NCBI GenBank assembly: GCA_016235125.1
Contig: JACRLZ010000007.1
Span: 372,001-436,000 of the forward strand
Length of the DNA: 64,000 nt
Origin: Sphingobacteriales bacterium
GTDB lineage: Bacteria > Bacteroidota > Bacteroidia > Chitinophagales > Chitinophagaceae
Reading direction: 5' to 3'
Positions 16,429 to 25,415 of this stretch are shown here, one piece after another. Under the pieces are notes generated by a model. The model saw only the letters and a program-made list of their open reading frames with translations, was not told where the DNA came from and searched no databases. Each line of letters opens with the position of its first letter. Position 1 is the stretch's first letter. Made by a program: the position numbers and the translations under genes.

Positions 16429-17433
16429 ATGCAGTTTCAGTTACCCATAGATATAAAGCAATTGCCTGAACCAATAAGGTACCAGGATAAAATTTTACTG
16501 GTCGGCTCCTGTTTTACTGAACACATTGGCAATGCGCTGGAGGAATTAAAATTTTCGGTGGTTCAAAACCCCAATGGTATTTTATTTGGGCCTGATGCAG
16601 TTTGCAAGAGCTTTGGTTCTTATGTTGTCAACAAAAAGTATAAGGAAGATGATCTGTTTCAGTTGAATGAAGTATGGCACAGTTGGGATCATCATTCAAG
16701 ATTTTCCAATATCAGCAGGGCGGAGGCGGTTCGGATTATTAATGAGTCGCAGGAGAATGCACATAAATTTCTGAAAAAGACAGATTGGTTGATAATTACA
16801 TTAGGATCTTCATTTGTTTACCGGCTGACCGATCTTAGCCCCCAACCCCCTATCCGGGAGGAGAGAGGGAGTGTGGCAAACTGCCACCGTGCCCCCGCCA
16901 ATTGGTTTAAAAAAGAAATGCTGGAGATCGATGATATAAAATCAATGCTGGAAGAATGTTTGAGGAAGTTGAAACAGTTCAATCCAAAACTGAAATTCAT
17001 ATTCACAGTTAGCCCGGTGCGGCATATCAGAGATGGGGTTATAGAAAACAATAGGAGCAAAGCAAGATTGATTGAGGCAGTGCATTTTATTTGTTCAAAA
17101 TTCGATTCAGTGTATTATTTCCCAGCTTACGAAATAGTTATTGATGTGCTGCGGGATTACCGTTTTTATGATATTGACCTGGTGCATCCCAATTACCCGG
17201 CTACTGAGTTTGTGCTGGAGAAGTTTGCAGAATCATGCGTCGCTGAAAAAACAAGAGAGTTAATGAAAGAGATAAAGCAAATTGTGAGAGCCAGGAAGCA
17301 CAGACCTTTTCAGCCAGATACAAAAGCTCACCAGCAATTTCTTTCAGCTAATTTTCTTAAAACAAAAGAACTAAAAGAAAAATATCCTTTCTTAGATCTG
17401 GCAGAGGAGTTGAAATATTTTTCACAAACATGA
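16429..17433 (+). CDS. GSCFA domain protein with an in-frame repeat insertion
   Basis: 334-residue protein of the GSCFA family, named for the motif seen here as LLVGSCFTEHIGNALEELKF. The fold is SGNH-hydrolase-like and function is unknown; it is frequent in Bacteroidota. Other landmarks: NPNGILFGPDAV, WHSWDHHSRF, LIITLGSSFVYRL, VANCHRAPANWFKKEML, FTVSPVRHIRDG and the late LVHPNYPATEF, which carries the D-x-x-H-type pair. Between SSFVYRLTD and VANCHR there are about 12 extra residues (LSPQPPIREERG) encoded by DNA that looks like an intergenic repeat (16834-16870). The reading frame is kept. Confidence 0.9.
   Translation: MQFQLPIDIKQLPEPIRYQDKILLVGSCFTEHIGNALEELKFSVVQNPNGILFGPDAVCKSFGSYVVNKKYKEDDLFQLNEVWHSWDHHSRFSNISRAEAVRIINESQENAHKFLKKTDWLIITLGSSFVYRLTDLSPQPPIREERGSVANCHRAPANWFKKEMLEIDDIKSMLEECLRKLKQFNPKLKFIFTVSPVRHIRDGVIENNRSKARLIEAVHFICSKFDSVYYFPAYEIVIDVLRDYRFYDIDLVHPNYPATEFVLEKFAESCVAEKTRELMKEIKQIVRARKHRPFQPDTKAHQQFLSANFLKTKELKEKYPFLDLAEELKYFSQT
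16834..16870 (+). repeat. Repeat-like insertion inside the GSCFA gene
   Basis: About 37 bp beginning CTTAGCCCCCAACCCCCTAT and ending GGGAGGAGAGAGGGA, close to the CCCCAACCCC...GGGGGAG hairpin repeats usually found between genes of this phylum. The 11-mer CCCCCAACCCC recurs just after pnp at about 24616. It adds about 12 residues in frame at a surface-loop position. Confidence 0.5.
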
Positions 17434-17527
17434 TCAGGGAAATTATAACTGCTGTCTTCAGGCTGAATAAATCTGGATTTACGGGCCGAATGAAATTAAC
17501 AATAGACCAACGAACAACAAATAAATA

Positions 17528-17884
17528 ATGACTGTGATCATCCTTATTAAAAGATCGTTTATTGTTGGTTGTCTGACAATCCTCATTTCATGTTCTGGGA
17601 AAAAATTTGATTCAGAAAAATGGAAGGCTGATGAAAAAAGAAATGAACAGGTTGATAACCTCGTTGATTCAAAAATCCTGATTGGTAAATCCTTTGATGA
17701 AGTAAAAGACTTGCTTGGACATGGTTATCTTTCACACGGAGTTGTTATTACCGACAGCACACAGGCGCCAAAGAATTTTCAAATACAATACCTGACGGGA
17801 GGGGTAAAATGGATTGATTTTGAAAGGCTGCTGATAACCTTTGAATCAGGCAGGGTAATCCGCACCGAAAAATATTACGACTGA
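17528..17884 (+). CDS. Small lipoprotein, possibly BamE/SmpA-like
   Basis: 118-residue predicted lipoprotein: MTVIILIKRSFIVGCLTILISC with the lipobox Cys followed by SGKKFDSEKWK. The motif SKILIGKSFDEVKDLLGHG resembles the G.S..EV..LLG helix of BamE/SmpA-fold proteins, followed by antiparallel strands ending in the stop; the link is inferred from pattern only. The 3' end overlaps the convergent galM by 10 bp. The 94 bp before it show no clear promoter. Confidence 0.75.
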   Translation: MTVIILIKRSFIVGCLTILISCSGKKFDSEKWKADEKRNEQVDNLVDSKILIGKSFDEVKDLLGHGYLSHGVVITDSTQAPKNFQIQYLTGGVKWIDFERLLITFESGRVIRTEKYYD

Positions 17885-18912
17885 GTGATCTTGTAAACAG
17901 TTTCCTGGTAATAAATTTCCCCCGGTATTAAAACTGTGCTCGGAAAATGGGGAATATTGATGGCATTCGGATGTTTGTGTGTTTCCAAACAAAACCCGGA
18001 GAAGGGCCCGTAGCTTTCACCACACTTCCCTTTCACTGACGGTATCCATTTCCCGGAATAAAAATGAACAACAGGGTCGGTGGAATAGATCTGCAACTGA
18101 ACTCCTGATTGCAGTGACCTTGCCTCTGCCATCAGTGAAAGTTCTTTGTTCCCGCAATCAAAACTTTTGTCATATTCGTCTATCTGTTTCAGTCCCTCGC
18201 CGATCTTCTTAAAATCTTTGAAATCATAAGGAGTATTTTCTATCGGTAGTATGTTACCTGTGGCAACAAGATTAGCATCCTGCTCCAGCATTTGGGATGA
18301 ATTGATCTTTATTTCATGATCATGAATAGTTCCTTTTCCGTTGTTGAGATTGAAGTAACTGTGATGGGTGAGATTGATGACTGTGGGTTTATCGCAGGCT
18401 GCTCTGTATTCATAGCTTAGCTCATCCTCATTTAGTTCAAACCGGATCAATGTTTCAAGATTGCCGGGAAAACCTTCTTCGCCATCCGCACTCAGGTATT
18501 TTAGTTCAAGAAAAGGATTGGGGCTTTCACCGGAGGCTACGAATTGCCAAACCCTTCTGTCGAAGCCTTTGTGCCCGCCATGCAGAATTTCATTGCCGTT
18601 ATTTTTCGGAAGGATATACTTCTTTGCATCCAGTTCAAATTCCGCATTTTTGATGCGGTTGGCATAGCGGCCAACGGCACAACCAAACCATGGATATTGC
18701 TTCAGATAACCTTCTTCGAAATAATCTTCCATTTTATCAAAGCCAAGTACAATATCATTAATACTGCCGTCTGCATTCTTTATTTTGAATGAAGTGATGA
18801 CGGCGCCGTAATTTGAGATCATTACTTCTGTTCCCTTTGCATTGCGCAATGTGAACAAATAAATATCTTCACCGGAAGAATGAGTAAAGCAAAATTGCTT
18901 TTGTACTGACAT
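17875..18912 (-). CDS. galM: Aldose 1-epimerase (mutarotase)
   Basis: Interconverts alpha and beta anomers of galactose/glucose. 345 residues from the ATG at 18912; a longer reading from 18972 would run into galK. Landmarks: VMISNYGAVITSFKIKN, YPWFGCAVGRYANRIKNAEF (NRI motif), NEILHGGHKGFDRRVW, VINLTHHSYFNL (catalytic His) and GFCLETHKHPNAINIP (catalytic Glu). No signal peptide with this start. Divergent from galK with only 25 bp between start codons, so the two galactose genes likely share a control region. Confidence 0.95.
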   Translation of the reverse strand: MSVQKQFCFTHSSGEDIYLFTLRNAKGTEVMISNYGAVITSFKIKNADGSINDIVLGFDKMEDYFEEGYLKQYPWFGCAVGRYANRIKNAEFELDAKKYILPKNNGNEILHGGHKGFDRRVWQFVASGESPNPFLELKYLSADGEEGFPGNLETLIRFELNEDELSYEYRAACDKPTVINLTHHSYFNLNNGKGTIHDHEIKINSSQMLEQDANLVATGNILPIENTPYDFKDFKKIGEGLKQIDEYDKSFDCGNKELSLMAEARSLQSGVQLQIYSTDPVVHFYSGKWIPSVKGKCGESYGPFSGFCLETHKHPNAINIPHFPSTVLIPGEIYYQETVYKITQS

Positions 18913-18937
18913 AAGGAATGAAAATAATACAAATTGA

Positions 18938-20098
18938 ATGATGACCGGTGAATTGGTAAAAGAATTCCGCAATCGTTTTCAGAAAGTACCTGAACATATT
19001 TTCTTTTGCCCGGGCAGGGTTAATCTGATCGGGGAGCATATTGATTACAACGGGGGACAGGTGATGCCCTGCGCCATTTCAAGAGGAACCTTTCTTGCTG
19101 TTTCAAAAAACCTTGATAAGAAATTTCGGTTTCATTGTCTCAATTTTTCCGAAGTGGCCGAGTTACACTTGCAGGAGTCCTATTCAAGAACCGGAAAGCA
19201 ATGGTTCAATTACCCGCTGGGTATCATCAACCAATTGCTGGCAGACGGGCATAATCTTTCAGGGCTTGATATGCTTTTTTATGGCAACCTGCCGGTTGGG
19301 GCAGGTCTTTCTTCTTCTGCATCCATTGAAGTACTTACAGCATTTGCTTTCAACGAACTTTTCCGGTTGAATATTTCCGGAAAACAAATGGCGCTGCTTT
19401 CAAAGAAAGTGGAAAACGAATTTATAGGAGTTAACTGCGGCATCATGGATCAGTTTGCTGTGGCCATGGGTCAAAAAAATAAAGCTATCCTGCTCAACTG
19501 TGATTCGCTGGAATATGAGTACATCCCTTTTAATACCGGCAATCATGTGCTGGCAGTCATCAACACCAATAAACCGAGAACACTTGTTGACTCAAAGTAC
19601 AATGAACGTTTTGCCGAATGTGGTGCAGCGCTGAAAGCATTAAAAAAAGAATTAGTCATAAACAGTCTCTGTGAGCTGAGCATTGCAGAATATGAGCTGG
19701 CAAAACACCTTATTAACGATCCTGTACTGGAGAAAAGAGCCCTTCATGTGGTAAGCGAAAATGCAAGAGTGAAAGATGCAGCCATCGCCCTGCAGACAGG
19801 AGACCCCGGAGTTTTTGGAAAACTGATGTATGCATCTCACCAATCATTAAAGGAATTGTACGAGGTTACCGGCAAGGAACTTGATACCATCGTGGATTTC
19901 TGTAAAACATTTCAGGGTTGTATTGGCGCCCGGATGACCGGGGCCGGCTTTGGCGGTTGCGCCATTGCAATGGTGCAGCAGAATATGTTTGATGATTTTT
20001 CTGAAAAACTTTTTCAACATTATCAGCATACGATAGGATATGCCCCGGATATTTTTGCAGTAACGGCAGAAGACGGAGTTGCTGAACTTAAAGCCTGA
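18938..20098 (+). CDS. galK: Galactokinase
   Basis: GHMP kinase that phosphorylates galactose at C1 in the Leloir pathway. 386 residues. Motifs: FFCPGRVNLIGEHIDYNGG (galactose signature), LPVGAGLSSSASIEVLTAF (ATP loop), GVNCGIMDQFAVAMG and GARMTGAGFGGCAIAMV. The ATG at 18938 is followed by a second ATG; either could be used. Divergent from galM; convergent with an NahK-like kinase gene, overlapping it by 11 bp. galT/galE are not in the window. Confidence 0.97.
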   Translation: MMTGELVKEFRNRFQKVPEHIFFCPGRVNLIGEHIDYNGGQVMPCAISRGTFLAVSKNLDKKFRFHCLNFSEVAELHLQESYSRTGKQWFNYPLGIINQLLADGHNLSGLDMLFYGNLPVGAGLSSSASIEVLTAFAFNELFRLNISGKQMALLSKKVENEFIGVNCGIMDQFAVAMGQKNKAILLNCDSLEYEYIPFNTGNHVLAVINTNKPRTLVDSKYNERFAECGAALKALKKELVINSLCELSIAEYELAKHLINDPVLEKRALHVVSENARVKDAAIALQTGDPGVFGKLMYASHQSLKELYEVTGKELDTIVDFCKTFQGCIGARMTGAGFGGCAIAMVQQNMFDDFSEKLFQHYQHTIGYAPDIFAVTAEDGVAELKA

Positions 20099-21176
20099 AC
20101 TGATAATGCATTGCCAAAAATTCTTCCAGCCTTTGCAAAAGCGTTAGTTGATTGAGAGCCCTGTCAAAATTTTGTTCTTCATAGCTGGTTTTATAATAAA
20201 TATCTCCATTAAGATAATCGGTGAGGAAACGTAGTGCTTGCATATAGATAATAAGCAGCCCGCTGCTGTGGATGTATTTTTTCTCAGCGTCAGTAAGGTA
20301 TTCATTCATTACTCCCAGGTACCCATTCACAACAGCCTCGTAGTATTCTTTGCGGATGCATATATTGTTTGTATTTACGCTGTTTTCATCTTCACTGAAA
20401 GCCATGGAACGGATCATATCCCCAAGGTCGGAGAAAAAATAACCGGGCATGCAGGTATCGAAATCAACCATGCAAACGATCTTATCAGCATCCTCATCGT
20501 CAAAAAGTATATTGGATATTTTGGCATCGTGGTGCATCAGTCTTTTTTCAAATTCTTCGGACTCGGTTATAATATCATAAAAACTTGCGTACCGTTCCCT
20601 TTGCCTGAGTTCGTTGATAAGTGGGGCAGCTTTATGAAGCCTCTCAAAATTCCGGACACTAAGCGATTCCTTAAATTGCTTATACCGTAATGACAGATCA
20701 TGGAAGCCCTGTATGGTTGTGTGAAATTTTTCCAGCGGGTAATATTCCATCCCTGCTGTAGCACAGGCAAATGTCTTTGCAACACTTTTTGCCTGTTTAG
20801 GCGTTACCGGTTGTGTAAGACAAGTTGTATTGGCCATGAATTCCATCAGCCTCCAACACTCTCCCTGGTTATCCCGGAAAAGATCATTACCATCTGTAAA
20901 TCTCAATGGCGGGGGCACAGTTACAGGAAAAGGTATCCACTGCGGACACTCATTACTCCAAAATCCCCAAATCAGCCTATAGTTCTCCGCAATTTTTTCC
21001 GGCTCGGGAAAAATTTTTTTGTTGATCTGCTGAAGGATATAACGGTAACCGGTCGGTCTGATGGTTACTTTATAGGTGCGGTTTATCAAACCTCCCTCTA
21101 AAGGAATAACAGCTACATCATCTCCGCTGTAATTTGCGGAAGCAGCAAGTGCTTCACTATAGGGTGCTGTGGCCAA
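20088..21176 (-). CDS. APH-fold sugar kinase, N-acetylhexosamine 1-kinase (NahK)-like
   Basis: 362-residue aminoglycoside-phosphotransferase-fold kinase. The N-lobe has VIPLEGGLINRTYKV and a lysine-containing YILQQINKKIFPEPEKIAENY; the C-lobe has the catalytic loop MHHDAKISNILFDD and the metal-binding MVDFDTCMPGYFFSDLGDMIRSM. The DFDTCMPG...DLGDMIR block matches the corresponding part of Bifidobacterium NahK as I remember it, so a GlcNAc/GalNAc 1-kinase role is likely, which fits the galactose genes next door. Alternative: another sugar or small-molecule kinase of the same clan. Confidence 0.85.
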   Translation of the reverse strand: MATAPYSEALAASANYSGDDVAVIPLEGGLINRTYKVTIRPTGYRYILQQINKKIFPEPEKIAENYRLIWGFWSNECPQWIPFPVTVPPPLRFTDGNDLFRDNQGECWRLMEFMANTTCLTQPVTPKQAKSVAKTFACATAGMEYYPLEKFHTTIQGFHDLSLRYKQFKESLSVRNFERLHKAAPLINELRQRERYASFYDIITESEEFEKRLMHHDAKISNILFDDEDADKIVCMVDFDTCMPGYFFSDLGDMIRSMAFSEDENSVNTNNICIRKEYYEAVVNGYLGVMNEYLTDAEKKYIHSSGLLIIYMQALRFLTDYLNGDIYYKTSYEEQNFDRALNQLTLLQRLEEFLAMHYQFRL

Positions 21177-21237
21177 CAGTAATGAAATTATTGAATCGAC
21201 GGTTACAAAACGGTGTCAATCGTTTGTCCTGTTTAGC

Positions 21238-21846
21238 TTAGTGTATCCTGTCGCCTCTTACAGTGAGGTTTTTAATTACACCTGCTTCATATTCCAGCCA
21301 TTCATTCCAGCGGCGTCTTGCTTTTTCTTTATCAATATATGTTTCGGCCAGCTCAATAAACAGGGTGTAGTGTCCCGCTTCGCTTTCCATGAAACGGCGA
21401 TAAAATTTTTTCATGTATTCATCATTCAATCCCTCGCTGAGTCTTTTGAATCGTTCACAACTTCTGGCTTCGATTAAAGCCATAGTTAGCAACTGGTCAA
21501 GCATGCGACCTTCATCATTACCGCCTTTTTGCTGAAATTGAATCAGGGCATTTACATATTCGTCTTTCCGCTGTTTACCTAATTGCAATTTTCTTTTTTC
21601 CAGTTCGGCCAGTACGAGCCTGAAGTGACCCCATTCTTCCGTTACGATGGGAGAGAGTTCTTTCACCAGTTTTTCTTTATCGTTATACCGCTGAATAATG
21701 GAAATGCAGGAAGTAGCTGCTTTTTGTTCGCAATAAGCATGGTCGGTAAGGATTTCTTCCAGTGATTTTTCGGCCAGGTTCACCCAACGGGGATCAGTGG
21801 GAAGCTGCAGGCGAAGGATATTCTTTGTGTCTTGGGACAATTCCAT
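21238..21846 (-). CDS. miaE: tRNA-(ms2io6A)-hydroxylase-like diiron protein
   Basis: Ferritin-like diiron monooxygenase; MiaE hydroxylates ms2i6A37 of tRNA. 202 residues from the ATG at 21846 (a longer reading from 21915 adds 23 atypical residues). The diiron ligands appear as E in LTDHAYCEQKAA, ExxH in VTEEWGHFRLVL, E in LIEARSCERFKRL and ExxH in FMESEAGHYTLFIE. Flanked by the NahK-like gene on the same strand and rpsO divergently. Family is secure; the tRNA substrate is inferred. Confidence 0.92.
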   Translation of the reverse strand: MELSQDTKNILRLQLPTDPRWVNLAEKSLEEILTDHAYCEQKAATSCISIIQRYNDKEKLVKELSPIVTEEWGHFRLVLAELEKRKLQLGKQRKDEYVNALIQFQQKGGNDEGRMLDQLLTMALIEARSCERFKRLSEGLNDEYMKKFYRRFMESEAGHYTLFIELAETYIDKEKARRRWNEWLEYEAGVIKNLTVRGDRIH

Positions 21847-21921
21847 GCTGTAAAAATAACTTACAAGTTGAAAACCAGCCTTATTGCATGGCCGTTGCGC
21901 AAAAATAAGCTTCAAAACCCT

Positions 21922-21951
21922 TTGTCGTTATGGCCTGCTGCCTTACCTTTG
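21922..21951 (+). promoter_or_regulatory. Promoter for rpsO
   Basis: TTG at 21922-21924, 19 bp, then TACCTTTG at 21944-21951 followed by CCGCC: a full Bacteroidota -33/-7 promoter. The leader to the rpsO ATG is about 50 bp. Confidence 0.75.
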
Positions 21952-22003
21952 CCGCCTTAATAAAGAGATGAAAAAATCGGATGAAATTTAAAAATTAAAA
22001 AAG

Positions 22004-22273
22004 ATGCCATTAACAAAAGAAAAAAAAGTTTCTGTAGTAAAAGAATTTGCCGGAGCTGAAAAAAACACCGGCTCCATCGAAGGCCAGATTGCCCTCCTCA
22101 CTGAAAGGATCAGCCAGATCAGCAATCACCTCCAGGAAAACAAAAAAGATTTCTCCACTCACCGCGGGCTGATGCAATTGGTTGGTAAACGTAAGCGTTT
22201 GCTGAACTACCTGCAAAAGCATAACCTCACTGGTTACCGCCAGTTGATTGACAAACTTGGATTGAGAAAATAA
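22004..22273 (+). CDS. rpsO: 30S ribosomal protein S15
   Basis: 89-residue primary 16S rRNA-binding protein of the small-subunit platform. Sequence shows the S15 core: NTGSIEGQIALLTERISQISNHL, then the loop with KKDFSTHRGLMQLVGKRKRLLNYL and the C-terminal LTGYRQLIDKLGLRK. Upstream of pnp as in many bacteria. The 162 bp to pnp hold a GGGG/CCCC-type hairpin but no clear terminator, so read-through into pnp is likely. Confidence 0.98.
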   Translation: MPLTKEKKVSVVKEFAGAEKNTGSIEGQIALLTERISQISNHLQENKKDFSTHRGLMQLVGKRKRLLNYLQKHNLTGYRQLIDKLGLRK

Positions 22274-22435
22274 GCTCACCGCCCATCCCTTGAAGGGGAG
22301 TAAGGAAAGCCGTAAATCTTTGAGATCTCATTAAGGAAGGAATAGTTTTCAGAATTACTCTCCCGATGCAAGGCATGGATTGTATTATGTTTTATTTTAA
22401 AAAACAACTTAAATATTCAATATTAATTTTTTTAT

Positions 22436-24613
22436 ATGCTTACACAACCATTACAATCAAAATTCACCATAAGAGATGATCAGGAAGTGATCGTCGAAAC
22501 AGGCCGGCTGGCCCGCCAGGCCGATGGCTCTGTTACTGTTCGCCAGGGCAATTGTATCATCCTTGCTACAGTGGTAGCCAACAAAACCCCTAAAGAAGGG
22601 CAAAGCTTTTTTCCACTGTCAGTTGACTACCAGGAAAAATTTGCTTCTGCAGGCCGTATTCCCGGCTCTTTCTTTAAAAGAGAGGCTCGCCTTAACGATT
22701 ATGAAATCCTTACCTCCAGATTAATTGACAGGGCGTTGCGCCCCTTGTTCCCGGAAGATTATTTATGCGAAGTGCAGGTATTGGTAACCCTCATTTCAAG
22801 CGATGCTGAAGTAATGCCTGATTCATTGGCCTGCCTGGCTGCATCAGCTGCGCTGGCTGTTTCAGACATTCCCATCAAAGAGATTATTTCTGAAGTACGG
22901 GTAGGAAGAGTAGATGGTCAGTTTGTGATCAACCCTCTCCGAAGCGAACTGGCAAAAGCTGATCTTGAATTCATGATAGCCGCAACAGATAAAAATATCA
23001 TGATGGTAGAGGGAGAAGCGCAGGAATGCCAGGAAGAAGACCTGGTAAAAGCTTTGGAAATAGCACATGATGCCATTCGTGTACAGGTGAAGGCTCAGGA
23101 AGAACTGAGAAAACTGAAAGGTGTAACAGGAAAGAGAGAATATGAAAAGCCTGCACAGAACGAAGAAGTGAGAGAAAAAGTAAATGCTTATGCCACATCA
23201 AAAGTTTATGAAGTTGCCAAAGCTGCTTTGGGTAAACATGAGAGGGCCGAAAGATTTGAATTGATAGAAACAGATTTGCTGGAACATCTGAGAATTGAAT
23301 ATAAAGTTCCCGAGGGAGAAGAGCTTGCAGAAGATATCGTAAAATTTGCAAAGACCTATTACCACGACCTGCAATACTATGTGGTAAGAGATATGATTCT
23401 GAATGACAGGGTTCGTCTCGATGGCCGCAAACTGGATGAGGTTCGTCCGCTGAATATGGAAGTGGATGTGCTGCCCTCACCACATGGAGCTGCTTTATTT
23501 ACAAGAGGAGAAACACAGTCGCTTACTACCGTTACTTTAGGAACTCCGTTGGACTCTTTATTGATCGAAAGCGCTGCGATCTCTGATTACTCTAAATTTA
23601 TTTTACATTATAATTTTCCTCCGTTCTCTACAGGTGAAGTAAAGATGATGCGTGGTCCCGGTCGTAGGGAGGTTGGACATGGCAACCTGGCAATGCGTTC
23701 ACTGAAACAAATGATGCCGGGAGGTGATTTTCCTTACACTGTTCGTGTAGTAAGTGATATACTTGAATCAAACGGTTCATCTTCGATGGCAACTGTTTGT
23801 GCCGGCTCACTGGCGCTGATGGATGCAGGGGTGGGTATTCCCAGGCATGTAAGCGGGGTAGCGATGGGGCTTATTACCAAAGAAAATAAATATGCAATCC
23901 TAACTGATATCCTTGGTGATGAAGATCATCTGGGTGATATGGATTTTAAAGTAACCGGAACAAGAGATGGTATCTGCGGTGTGCAGATGGACATCAAAGT
24001 GGATGGATTAAGCATGGATGTGATGAGAGAAGCCCTGGAACAGGCAAGAAAAGGACGTATGCATATCCTTGATGCCATGTATGCCTGTATGCCTGAGGCG
24101 AGAGCCGACATCAAACCCCATGCACCAAGGATGGTGAAGTTGTTCATTGATAAGGAATTCATCGGCGCTGTTATCGGGCCCGGTGGTAAGGTGATACAGG
24201 AAATACAGAGGGAAACCGGAACTACCATCAATCTTGAGGAAGTGAACAACAGGGGAGAAGTGAGCATCTTCAGTGTGAATAAAGAAGGTGTTGATAAGGC
24301 TGTTGCATGGATAAAAGGAATAGTAGCTGTGCCCAGCATTGGGGATGTATATGATGCCACTGTAAAATCGGTAATGCCTTTTGGTGCATTTGTAGAGTTT
24401 CTGCCGGGTAAGCAGGGACTGGTTCACATAAGCGAAATAAGCTGGAAGCGCCTGGAAACATTGGATGGCATTGTAAAAGAAGGTGACTCGATGAAGGTGA
24501 AACTGATTGGCACTGACCCTAAGTCCGGCAAATTCAAACTTTCAAGAAAAGTGTTGATACCAAAACCGGAGCATAAACCGAGGGAACAACAAACTCCTCC
24601 GCAGCAGGGATAA
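22436..24613 (+). CDS. pnp: Polyribonucleotide nucleotidyltransferase (PNPase)
   Basis: Phosphorolytic 3'-5' exoribonuclease, trimeric, central to mRNA decay. 725 residues with two RNase PH domains (first about 10-150, second about 325-550 with FPPFSTGEVKMMRGPGRREVGHGNLA), the all-alpha linker, a KH domain (VIGPGGKVIQEIQRETGTTINLEE) and an S1 domain (VYDATVKSVMPFGAFVEFLPGKQGLVHISEISW). Start ATG at 22436 after an A/T-rich leader. Follows rpsO; an intrinsic terminator is at 24701-24726. Confidence 0.98.
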   Translation: MLTQPLQSKFTIRDDQEVIVETGRLARQADGSVTVRQGNCIILATVVANKTPKEGQSFFPLSVDYQEKFASAGRIPGSFFKREARLNDYEILTSRLIDRALRPLFPEDYLCEVQVLVTLISSDAEVMPDSLACLAASAALAVSDIPIKEIISEVRVGRVDGQFVINPLRSELAKADLEFMIAATDKNIMMVEGEAQECQEEDLVKALEIAHDAIRVQVKAQEELRKLKGVTGKREYEKPAQNEEVREKVNAYATSKVYEVAKAALGKHERAERFELIETDLLEHLRIEYKVPEGEELAEDIVKFAKTYYHDLQYYVVRDMILNDRVRLDGRKLDEVRPLNMEVDVLPSPHGAALFTRGETQSLTTVTLGTPLDSLLIESAAISDYSKFILHYNFPPFSTGEVKMMRGPGRREVGHGNLAMRSLKQMMPGGDFPYTVRVVSDILESNGSSSMATVCAGSLALMDAGVGIPRHVSGVAMGLITKENKYAILTDILGDEDHLGDMDFKVTGTRDGICGVQMDIKVDGLSMDVMREALEQARKGRMHILDAMYACMPEARADIKPHAPRMVKLFIDKEFIGAVIGPGGKVIQEIQRETGTTINLEEVNNRGEVSIFSVNKEGVDKAVAWIKGIVAVPSIGDVYDATVKSVMPFGAFVEFLPGKQGLVHISEISWKRLETLDGIVKEGDSMKVKLIGTDPKSGKFKLSRKVLIPKPEHKPREQQTPPQQG

Positions 24614-24700
24614 AACCCCCAACCCCTTGCCGATCCAAAAGGATTCCTTTGGAAAGGCATTTCTTCGGGAAAAGGGTAGTTTTGGAAGATAATACATTTG

Positions 24701-24726
24701 ATAGCCTCTTTTTGAGGCTATTTTTA
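24701..24726 (+). terminator. Intrinsic terminator after pnp
   Basis: Stem ATAGCCTC / GAGGCTAT with a T5 loop and a following T run, 87 bp after pnp. The sequence before it (24614-24680) carries CCCCCAACCCC repeat-like material. Confidence 0.85.
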
Positions 24727-24755
24727 TTTAGCTTAAATAAAATTATTTTTACGGA

Positions 24756-25406
24756 GTGAGAGATTTAAAATCTTTAAAACATGAACTACAAAATATCATT
24801 AACTCAGATGAATACTTTGGGAAAGGCAAATTTATCAAAACAGCCCAAACTCACCTTAGAAGGCTTTCGCAGACAAGTACAAAATCTGAAGAAGAAAAGC
24901 AAAACAGGGCAGAGGAAGAAGGGGAATTAATAAAGTTGGCCAACGAAAACTCATTATGGATTGATGAAGATGCACTTGGCATATATATAACCGAGGGGGC
25001 TGAACAAAAAATATTTTTTACAGAGAGTTCAAATTTTGTAATTAAGCTGGCTGATGGAATATTTTATACATCCTGGCTTGATTATTTTAATAATCTTCTT
25101 CTTCATAATTCTTTTTTCCCTTCCTCAGAATATATTTTAAAAGGCTTTCTGAAAAGGGATAAAAAAATTTGTGTTGTGCTTCAGCAACCATTAATTGTTT
25201 CTACTGAAACAACAAACCTTGAAAATGTAAAGCAATTTTTATTGGAGAATGGGTTCATGCATAAGCGAAATAATGATTATTATCATCCTTACCTGGGAAT
25301 AATTATTGAGGATCTGCATGATGAAAATGTGCTGACCAATAATGGCCTTTTGTTTTTCATTGATACAGTTTTTTATATTGAAGACAAATTTTATGAAACA
25401 CCTTAA
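24756..25406 (+). CDS. Polyvalent-protein-kinase-like domain protein (orphan)
   Basis: 216-residue protein that I match, by pattern, to the serine/threonine/tyrosine kinase domain found in phage and mobile-element polyvalent proteins. The N-terminal 60 residues are charged and helical. Then KIFFTESSNFVIKLADG places a candidate ATP-binding Lys at residue 97; DYFNNLLLHNSFFPSSEYILKGF fits the helix typical of the domain; IIIEDLHDENVLTNNGLLFFIDT has the catalytic Asp186/Asn191 and metal Asp203. GTG start at 24756 follows the pnp terminator. Stands alone between pnp and prmA, and its A/T-rich codon use differs from its neighbours, suggesting transfer. Confidence 0.75.
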   Translation: MRDLKSLKHELQNIINSDEYFGKGKFIKTAQTHLRRLSQTSTKSEEEKQNRAEEEGELIKLANENSLWIDEDALGIYITEGAEQKIFFTESSNFVIKLADGIFYTSWLDYFNNLLLHNSFFPSSEYILKGFLKRDKKICVVLQQPLIVSTETTNLENVKQFLLENGFMHKRNNDYYHPYLGIIIEDLHDENVLTNNGLLFFIDTVFYIEDKFYETP

Positions 25407-25415
25407 GCTTAACAA

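Noticed and set aside
17434..17527. Possible small gene between GSCFA and the next lipoprotein
   Set aside because: No start codon with a sensible frame; nothing visible in the 94 bp.
21766..21800. TCACCC-AACG-GGG match inside miaE as another regulon site
   Set aside because: It lies in coding sequence, lacks the AAAA prefix and the full right arm, and has no -7 box at the expected distance.
22998..24461. Several minus-strand open frames inside pnp
   Set aside because: They follow the codon pattern of pnp in complement and have no start signals or family resemblance.
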